A stretch of DNA of 55,690 nucleotides from Thermodesulfobacteriota bacterium. GTDB taxonomy: Bacteria; Desulfobacterota; DSM-4660; Desulfatiglandales; Desulfatiglandaceae. The position numbers and the translations under genes were made by a program. Each line of letters begins with the position of its first letter. The stretch's first letter is position 1. Under the pieces are notes generated by a model. The model was not told the origin of the DNA and made no database searches. It saw only the letters and a list, made by a program, of their open reading frames with translations. The DNA is taken from contig JANQDY010000240.1 of assembly GCA_028278625.1 (NCBI GenBank), positions 1 through 55,690 on the forward strand, in the 5' to 3' direction. Positions 51,042 through 55,690 of the stretch are shown piece after piece.

Positions 51042-52220
51042 TTAAAAGGCGCTCCGGTATATTTCCTCCATGTCCTTTTCCGTGAGATCCCGGGGATTCG
51101 GCACAAACAGACGGGCCTGCTGCATTGCCCCCCGCACCAATTTGGGCAAATCCTCCTCCGGAATCCCGTAATCCCCGAGCTTGGGGGAAACGTCGATGGC
51201 CGCCATGAGCTCGTAGACCGCCTCCACCGCCATGGCAGCGGCCTCGTAGGGAGGGAGCCGCTCCACCTTCTTGCCCATGGCCTCGGCGATCCTGGCGAAT
51301 TTTTCCAAATTGCCCACCTTGTTGAAATTCATGATGTGGGGCAGCATGATGGCGTTGGAGCGGCCGTGGGACATATGGTATTCGGTTCCCAGGACATATG
51401 CCGAACCGTGCACCGCCCCCAAGCCCCCGCTGGCAAAGGCGGCGCCTGCGAGATTGGCCGCCAGAAGCATATTGTAACGGGCCAGCATGCTGTTCCCCTT
51501 GGCATAGGCTTGGGGAAGATGACGGGCGATCATGCCGATGGCCTGGATCGCGAGTATTTCGGCGTAGGGAGTTGTGTTCACCGAGACATAGCTCTCGATG
51601 GCATGCACCAAAGCGTCCATTCCGGTGTCTGCGGTCACGAGGGGCGGCATGGTGAGGGTGAGTTCCGGATCCAGTATTGCCAGGTCCGGCAGCAGGTAGT
51701 CGCTGTAGACCACTTTCTTGGTATTGTCTGCCTCATCGGTGAATACCGTCACCCGGGTGGCTTCGCTCCCCGTGCCCGCCGTGGTGGGAACCAGGATCAG
51801 GGGGGCTCCCTTTTGGGGCACCGCGTCCATTCCCACGTAATCCAGCACCGATCCGGGGTTTGCGGCCAGTATCGCAACCATTTTGGCCGAGTCCAGAGAG
51901 CTGCCTCCCCCGAGGCCCAGGCACAGGTCATAGCCGCCCTGACGGAACATCAGGGCGCATTGGTCGATAATGCCGGCCGGGGGTTCGGGCAAAACCCCGT
52001 CAAAAAGCCCCGTTTCAAAGCCCGCTACACCCAGCGAATCCTGCACCGCTTCTGCAAGTCCCGCCTTCACCACGCCCTTGTCGGTGACCACCAGGACCTT
52101 TCGGGCTCCCAGTTTCCCGGCCTCCTGGCCCACCTGGGATGCGGCTCCCCGGGCGAGAACGGTTTTCCTGCCTGCCAGGAAAGTGCTCGGTTTTTCCATT
52201 TCATAAAAGGTTGTCTTCAT
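51042..52220 (-). CDS. Iron-containing alcohol dehydrogenase
   Basis: A 392-residue type III alcohol dehydrogenase. The NAD-binding GGGSSLDSAK is followed by PTTAGTGSEAT; metal-site histidines are in DALVHAIESYVS, GAVHGSAYVLG and SHGRSNAIMLPHIMNFN. The family reduces aldehydes or oxidises alcohols and hydroxy acids such as 4-hydroxybutyrate. ATG 52220 has GGAG six bases upstream and lies two bases past the livM stop. With the CoA-transferase it may process the imported substrate. Confidence 0.9.
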   Translation of the reverse strand: MKTTFYEMEKPSTFLAGRKTVLARGAASQVGQEAGKLGARKVLVVTDKGVVKAGLAEAVQDSLGVAGFETGLFDGVLPEPPAGIIDQCALMFRQGGYDLCLGLGGGSSLDSAKMVAILAANPGSVLDYVGMDAVPQKGAPLILVPTTAGTGSEATRVTVFTDEADNTKKVVYSDYLLPDLAILDPELTLTMPPLVTADTGMDALVHAIESYVSVNTTPYAEILAIQAIGMIARHLPQAYAKGNSMLARYNMLLAANLAGAAFASGGLGAVHGSAYVLGTEYHMSHGRSNAIMLPHIMNFNKVGNLEKFARIAEAMGKKVERLPPYEAAAMAVEAVYELMAAIDVSPKLGDYGIPEEDLPKLVRGAMQQARLFVPNPRDLTEKDMEEIYRSAF

Positions 52221-52222
52221 TA

Positions 52223-53209
52223 TCAACTCCTTGCATGTCCGAATCTTTTTTGGACCCATTGGGTAATGCTTCCAACGATCCCCTTGGGCAGAAAGATGAT
52301 CATCACCAGGAGTGAGATACCGAAGATTATCTCCGATACCCCCAAGAAACCGGTATGGAAACTGATTCGGAAATATTCTTCCAGGGAAACCATAATGGCA
52401 CTGCCGGCCAACGGGCCGAAGATGCTGAACATGCCGCCCAGAATCGCCTTGAAGCAAGTGGCCAGGGAAATTCCCACTCCGCTGATGGTGTTGGGATTTA
52501 TGTACGTTACGTATTGGGCATAGAGCACTCCGCCCATTGCGGTGAGCCCGGCGCTGAGCAGGGTGATGCCCATTTTGAATCGGATTACGCTCACGCCCAA
52601 AGACGAGGCGGCCAGTTCGGACTCCTCGATGGCTGTGAGCGCTAATCGCATTCGGCTTTTATCGATGCGCCGCCATATGTAGAGGGCCAGTAGCAGAAAG
52701 GCGAAGGTGATGTAATAGAAATAGCGTTTATCGGTGAACTGCAAATTGACCCATCCCTCCGAGGATTTGAGGGTGCAGCCCAGTGAGCCTCCGGTGATCT
52801 CCCGCAGGGCCACGATGGCCAGGCTGATCACTTCTGCCATGGCCAGGGTGACCAGTGCGAAGTAGTCCCCGGTCAAGCCGAAGCGGAAGCAGGCATAGCC
52901 GATAATGGAAGCCACCACCATTGCCGCGGCCACTCCCACAACCATGCCCAGCCAGGGGGAAATTCGGTAGTAGTTGAACAACAGCACCGGGATATACGCC
53001 CCTATGCCCAAGAACACCCCGTGACCCAAGGAGACCAGGCCGAATCGGGCCATGTAGGCCCAGGCGGTGGATACGAAGCCCCACAACAGGATCAGGGTGC
53101 CGATGTGGATGAGATAATCGGAAGTGGCGAAAAACGGCGCCGCCGCCAGCAGTAGCAGCACCGCCACCATGATCGCCCCGGTAACTTTGCCTTTTGGTTT
53201 CATACTCAT
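52223..53209 (-). CDS. livM: Branched-chain-type ABC transporter permease (LivM-like)
   Basis: A 328-residue permease with about nine helices. The segments GLVSLGHGVFLGIGAY, GLTGDYFALVTLAMAEV and LGGMFSIFGPLAGSA identify the LivM family. AAIEE-like loop ALTAIEESELAASSLGV contacts the ATPases. ATG 53209 overlaps the livH stop by four bases (ATGA). The solute is unknown; the family also carries amides, aromatic acids and dicarboxylates. Confidence 0.9.
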   Translation of the reverse strand: MSMKPKGKVTGAIMVAVLLLLAAAPFFATSDYLIHIGTLILLWGFVSTAWAYMARFGLVSLGHGVFLGIGAYIPVLLFNYYRISPWLGMVVGVAAAMVVASIIGYACFRFGLTGDYFALVTLAMAEVISLAIVALREITGGSLGCTLKSSEGWVNLQFTDKRYFYYITFAFLLLALYIWRRIDKSRMRLALTAIEESELAASSLGVSVIRFKMGITLLSAGLTAMGGVLYAQYVTYINPNTISGVGISLATCFKAILGGMFSIFGPLAGSAIMVSLEEYFRISFHTGFLGVSEIIFGISLLVMIIFLPKGIVGSITQWVQKRFGHARS

Positions 53210-54066
53210 GCCTTTTCCCCCATAATGCCTTGAGGGCGCACCATCATCATTACAATGAACAGCACCAGTGCTAGTATGTCGGCCACTTCGGTGGATGCCA
53301 GCACCGCGGCTATGGAGGTGACCACCCCTATGATGAAAGCGCTGATAAAGCCTCCCAGGAGGTTGCCCATACCGCCGAACACCACGATCACGAAGGCCAT
53401 CAGTGTGAAGCTTGCCCCGAAGTGGGGATGCACCGTATAGATGGGTATGAAAAAGGCCGCCACCACTCCGGTGAGGGCCCCGCCCGCGGCCAGGGTGATG
53501 TAGTAGATGCCTTTGGGATTGATGCCCATGCTCTGGGCGATTTCCACATCCTGGGCCACGGACCGGATGGCCAGGCCATAGTAGGTTTTGTGCAAAAAGA
53601 GATAGAGAATTCCCAAAGTGGCGATGGCCCCCAAAAACGCAAGCAGGTAGGATGTGCGGATGAAGATGTCGCCGAACTGGATGATGGGCATGGAGATGGG
53701 GATGCCCCGGTAGTCGGCGCCCCAGATCACTTGAGCCAGGTTTTCGATCACGATGATCAAACTGGCCAGGGCCAATAGCTGATTCAGCCGGGGAGCCCCC
53801 AAAAGCGGGTTGATGATCAACAGCTGCACCAGCATGCCCAACAGACCCATGACCACGATGCCCGCGGCCATGGCCGCCAAAAGCGGCATGTGCCAGGCGG
53901 TGTGGAAATAGTAGATGAAGTAAAATCCGAGCATCACGAACTGGCCGTAGGCCATATGGATGATCTTGACGACTCCGAATATGAGGTTGAGCCCAAAAGC
54001 CAGCAGGGCCAGGACTCCACCCAACAGGATGCCGTTGATGAATGCCATCAATAGTTCTTCGAGCAT
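53206..54066 (-). CDS. livH: Branched-chain-type ABC transporter permease (LivH-like)
   Basis: A 286-residue membrane protein with eight or so helices; LALLAFGLNLIFGVVKIIHMAYGQFVML is split across the first helices (GLNLIFGVVKIIHMAYGQF). The coupling loop is AIRSVAQDVEIAQSMGIN, and VVFGGMGNLLGGFISAF is conserved. It forms the membrane channel with LivM. Its start is two bases past the livF stop. Confidence 0.9.
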   Translation of the reverse strand: MLEELLMAFINGILLGGVLALLAFGLNLIFGVVKIIHMAYGQFVMLGFYFIYYFHTAWHMPLLAAMAAGIVVMGLLGMLVQLLIINPLLGAPRLNQLLALASLIIVIENLAQVIWGADYRGIPISMPIIQFGDIFIRTSYLLAFLGAIATLGILYLFLHKTYYGLAIRSVAQDVEIAQSMGINPKGIYYITLAAGGALTGVVAAFFIPIYTVHPHFGASFTLMAFVIVVFGGMGNLLGGFISAFIIGVVTSIAAVLASTEVADILALVLFIVMMMVRPQGIMGEKA

Positions 54067-54068
54067 GA

Positions 54069-54773
54069 TTACAGCCCCAGATAAGCGGTTTTGATGTAGG
54101 GGTTTTTGTCGAATCCGTTTCGGTCGCCCTCGAACACAAGCTTTCCCGACTCCACCAGATAGGCGTAGTCGGCAAGTTTCAAGGCCTTGTTGGCGTTCTG
54201 CTCCACCAGTAGGATGGCGTAGCCTTCCGCCTTCATTTTCCGGATGAAGTCGAACACCATTTTCACCACCAAAGGCGCCAGGCCCAGGGAAGGTTCATCC
54301 AACATGATCAGCTTGGGGCAGGTCATGAGGCTTCGGGCGATGGCCAGCATCTGGCGCTCGCCGCCGCTCAAAGAGCCGGCGGCCTGCTTTTTCCGGTTGT
54401 TCAGAATGGGAAACAGGTCGAAAATCTGTTTCATCTGGCTCTGGGCCTTGGGCCGGGCCGTGCGATTGTAGGAGCCGACCTTGAGGTTATCCTGCACCGA
54501 AAGATCGGGGAAGACCCGTCCGCCTTCCGGCACCAGGGAGATGCCCCGCTCGACCATCTTGTGGGCCGCCAAGCCGGCCACCTCATTTCCCTGAAACGCA
54601 ATGCTGCCCCTTCGGGGCTTTTTCAGGCCCAGGATGGTTTTGAGCAGGGTGCTTTTGCCGGCGCCGTTGGGTCCCACCACGATGACGGTCCGGCCCTGAT
54701 CCACTTTCAGGGAAATCTCCGCAAGGGCCTGGAATTCTCCGTAATACGTATCTATTGCCGTTACTGTGAGCAT
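54069..54773 (-). CDS. livF: ABC transporter ATPase (LivF-like)
   Basis: A 234-residue ATPase. Walker A is VGPNGAGKSTLLKTI, the signature is SLSGGERQMLAIARSL and Walker B LIMLDEPSLGLAP; the switch histidine position reads ILLVEQNANKAL with the usual LivF glutamine. All catalytic motifs are standard. It pairs with LivG to power uptake. Confidence 0.93.
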   Translation of the reverse strand: MLTVTAIDTYYGEFQALAEISLKVDQGRTVIVVGPNGAGKSTLLKTILGLKKPRRGSIAFQGNEVAGLAAHKMVERGISLVPEGGRVFPDLSVQDNLKVGSYNRTARPKAQSQMKQIFDLFPILNNRKKQAAGSLSGGERQMLAIARSLMTCPKLIMLDEPSLGLAPLVVKMVFDFIRKMKAEGYAILLVEQNANKALKLADYAYLVESGKLVFEGDRNGFDKNPYIKTAYLGL

Positions 54774-54789
54774 GATGATGACCCTTTTC

Positions 54790-55515
54790 TTATTCTACGC
54801 CCAGGTAGGCTTCGACCACCTGCTTGTCGTTGGACACGCTTTCCGGGTCGCCGTCGGCGATCAACAAGCCGTGGTTAAGGACAATCACCCTTTCCACCAG
54901 CCGCATGAGAACGTGCATGATGTGCTCCACCCAGATGATTGTAACCCCCAGTTCTTCCCGGATCCTGACCAGAATCTCCGAGGCGTCATTGAGCTCGTCC
55001 TTATTGAGTCCGCTCAACACCTCGTCCGCCAGAAGAACCTTCGGTTTGGTGGCCAGGGCTCTGGCCAGTTCCAGTTTGCGCAGATCGCCAGCGGTCATCT
55101 TTTCCGGATAGGAATCCGGGTCGGAACCAAGACCCACGAATTCCTGTAGCTTCACCGCCTCCGCTTTGATATGCGGTTCCTGAAACCGGACGTTGCCTTC
55201 TTGGCCGAACAAGACCCCCAGCATGATATTTTCAGCGACGCTCAAGCTCTTGATGGGCTGGGGTATCTGAAAGGTGCGGGCGATGCCCGCGTGGCAGATG
55301 GCGTTGGGATTCAGCCCGCTGATGGTCCGGCCGTCATAGACCACCTGACCCGCGGTGGGCTTCAGCGCACCGGAGATCATGTTGAACATGGTGGTCTTGC
55401 CGGAACCGTTGGGGCCGATGAGGCCCACAAAGCTTCCTTCGGTGATGCGGAAAGAGACCTCCTTTAAAGCCGTGATCCCTCCGAAACTCTTAGTGATGTT
55501 CTCTATTTTAAGCAT
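54790..55515 (-). CDS. livG: ABC transporter ATPase (LivG-like) with unusual signature
   Basis: A 241-residue ATPase. Walker A is IGPNGSGKTTMFNMI and the LivG segment GIARTFQIPQPI follows. The signature normally starts LSxG(E/Q); here it reads MTAGDLRKLELARAL, and Walker B ends LLADEVLSGLN where LDEP is usual. WVEHIMHVLM holds the switch histidine. ATG 55515 starts at the homology; a GTG at 55575 would add 20 residues. It follows the substrate-binding protein gene across a strong hairpin. Confidence 0.88.
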   Translation of the reverse strand: MLKIENITKSFGGITALKEVSFRITEGSFVGLIGPNGSGKTTMFNMISGALKPTAGQVVYDGRTISGLNPNAICHAGIARTFQIPQPIKSLSVAENIMLGVLFGQEGNVRFQEPHIKAEAVKLQEFVGLGSDPDSYPEKMTAGDLRKLELARALATKPKVLLADEVLSGLNKDELNDASEILVRIREELGVTIIWVEHIMHVLMRLVERVIVLNHGLLIADGDPESVSNDKQVVEAYLGVE

Positions 55516-55580
55516 TACATCCCTCGGGCCTTTCTCCCTGACTTCAGGCCGGAAAGCGGGAAAAGCCTTGGCCACGGTGG

Positions 55581-55604
55581 GGAGCCGGGGAAGTTCCCGG
55601 CTCC
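55581..55604 (-). terminator. Strong intercistronic hairpin
   Basis: GGAGCCGGG (55581-55589) and CCCGGCTCC (55596-55604) form a perfect nine-pair stem with a six-base loop. No T run follows in either direction. It may protect the upstream substrate-binding-protein mRNA or lower read-through to livG. Confidence 0.6.
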
Positions 55605-55611
55605 ATGGATC

Positions 55612-55690
55612 TTACTTCTGGGCGAAGGGACTGCCCTCGGGCAGCGGTATCACCGGGGTTATGGTCTGCAGCGCATCGGGCCAGGCAATG
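55612..55690 (-). CDS. C-terminus of a probable ABC substrate-binding protein (partial)
   Basis: An open frame runs in from the right edge and stops with TAA at 55612-55614, encoding IAWPDALQTITPVIPLPEGS then PFAQK. About 26 residues are visible. A gene just upstream of livG is normally the periplasmic binding protein of the transporter; the tail fits, but there are no hallmark motifs. Confidence 0.55.
   Translation of the reverse strand, partial: IAWPDALQTITPVIPLPEGSPFAQK

Noticed and set aside
9960..52220. A complete 4-hydroxybutyrate pathway linking the dehydratase, CoA-transferase and alcohol dehydrogenase
   Set aside because: The genes are 38 kb apart and the CoA-transferase is of another family than the known 4-hydroxybutyrate enzyme; link too weak.
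50388..52523. 711-residue open frame opposite the CoA-transferase and dehydrogenase genes
   Set aside because: Antisense shadow caused by codon bias of the real genes; no known domains.
53210..54175. Long N-terminal extension of the livM frame on the - strand
   Set aside because: It overlaps livH completely and reads as an arginine/histidine-rich frame; LivM starts at 53209.
1..55690. tRNA, rRNA, prophage or transposase genes
   Set aside because: I looked for T-arm motifs, integrases and transposase signatures and saw none that held up.

Overview
The window looks like chromosome from an anaerobic deltaproteobacterium (Desulfobacterota, perhaps a sulfate reducer). This is inferred from gene content: an FAD-less aldehyde oxidoreductase of the Desulfovibrio type, a DsrC/TusE-like protein, FdhD-like proteins, a 4-hydroxybutyryl-CoA dehydratase, many two-component and sigma-54 proteins, and moderately high G+C. 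No rRNA or tRNA gene was seen.

Layout. 1-5.2 kb is an accessory zone: a type I-F-like CRISPR array (19 repeats), an hsdS remnant, a frameshifted HigB toxin with an intact HigA-ImmA fusion, a radC remnant, a partial copy of a c-di-GMP gene, and a HicAB pair. 5.2-9.6 kb holds the parent PAS/GGDEF/EAL gene and a TetR-controlled small transporter. 9.7-12.2 kb has a 4-hydroxybutyryl-CoA dehydratase with a small CGGC protein, then a VapC/Phd pair. 12.3-23.3 kb is an ebo-type cluster (eboC, small ORF, eboB, eboF, eboD, eboE) running straight into a CuA-like/polyferredoxin membrane protein, an FG-GAP propeller protein and a TPR protein. 23.4-25.5 kb encodes a HAD phosphatase and an FGGY sugar kinase.

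25.6-32.9 kb joins two FdhD-like proteins lacking the usual CxxC, a BASS/ACR3-type transporter, a molybdenum aldehyde oxidoreductase, a TusE/DsrC-like sulfur carrier and a cysteine desulfurase: a candidate sulfur-relay module for the molybdenum cofactor. A nested palindromic RNA-like structure lies just before the tusE-like gene. 33-44 kb carries a beta-hydroxyacid dehydrogenase, an MmgE/PrpD protein, a membrane-anchored MBL hydrolase, two sigma-54 activators flanking an exported Ntn-hydrolase, a receiver protein and a chemoreceptor. 44-49.2 kb is a birA-bioA-bioF-bioD-bioB operon with a clear BirA operator. 49.2-55.7 kb is a Liv-type ABC transporter operon with an iron-type alcohol dehydrogenase and a two-subunit CoA-transferase.

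A family of short imperfect palindromes (REP/MITE-like) sits directly after stop codons at four or five places. The two most interesting signals are the ebo cluster joined to a respiratory-type membrane protein and the molybdenum-enzyme sulfur-relay neighbourhood.
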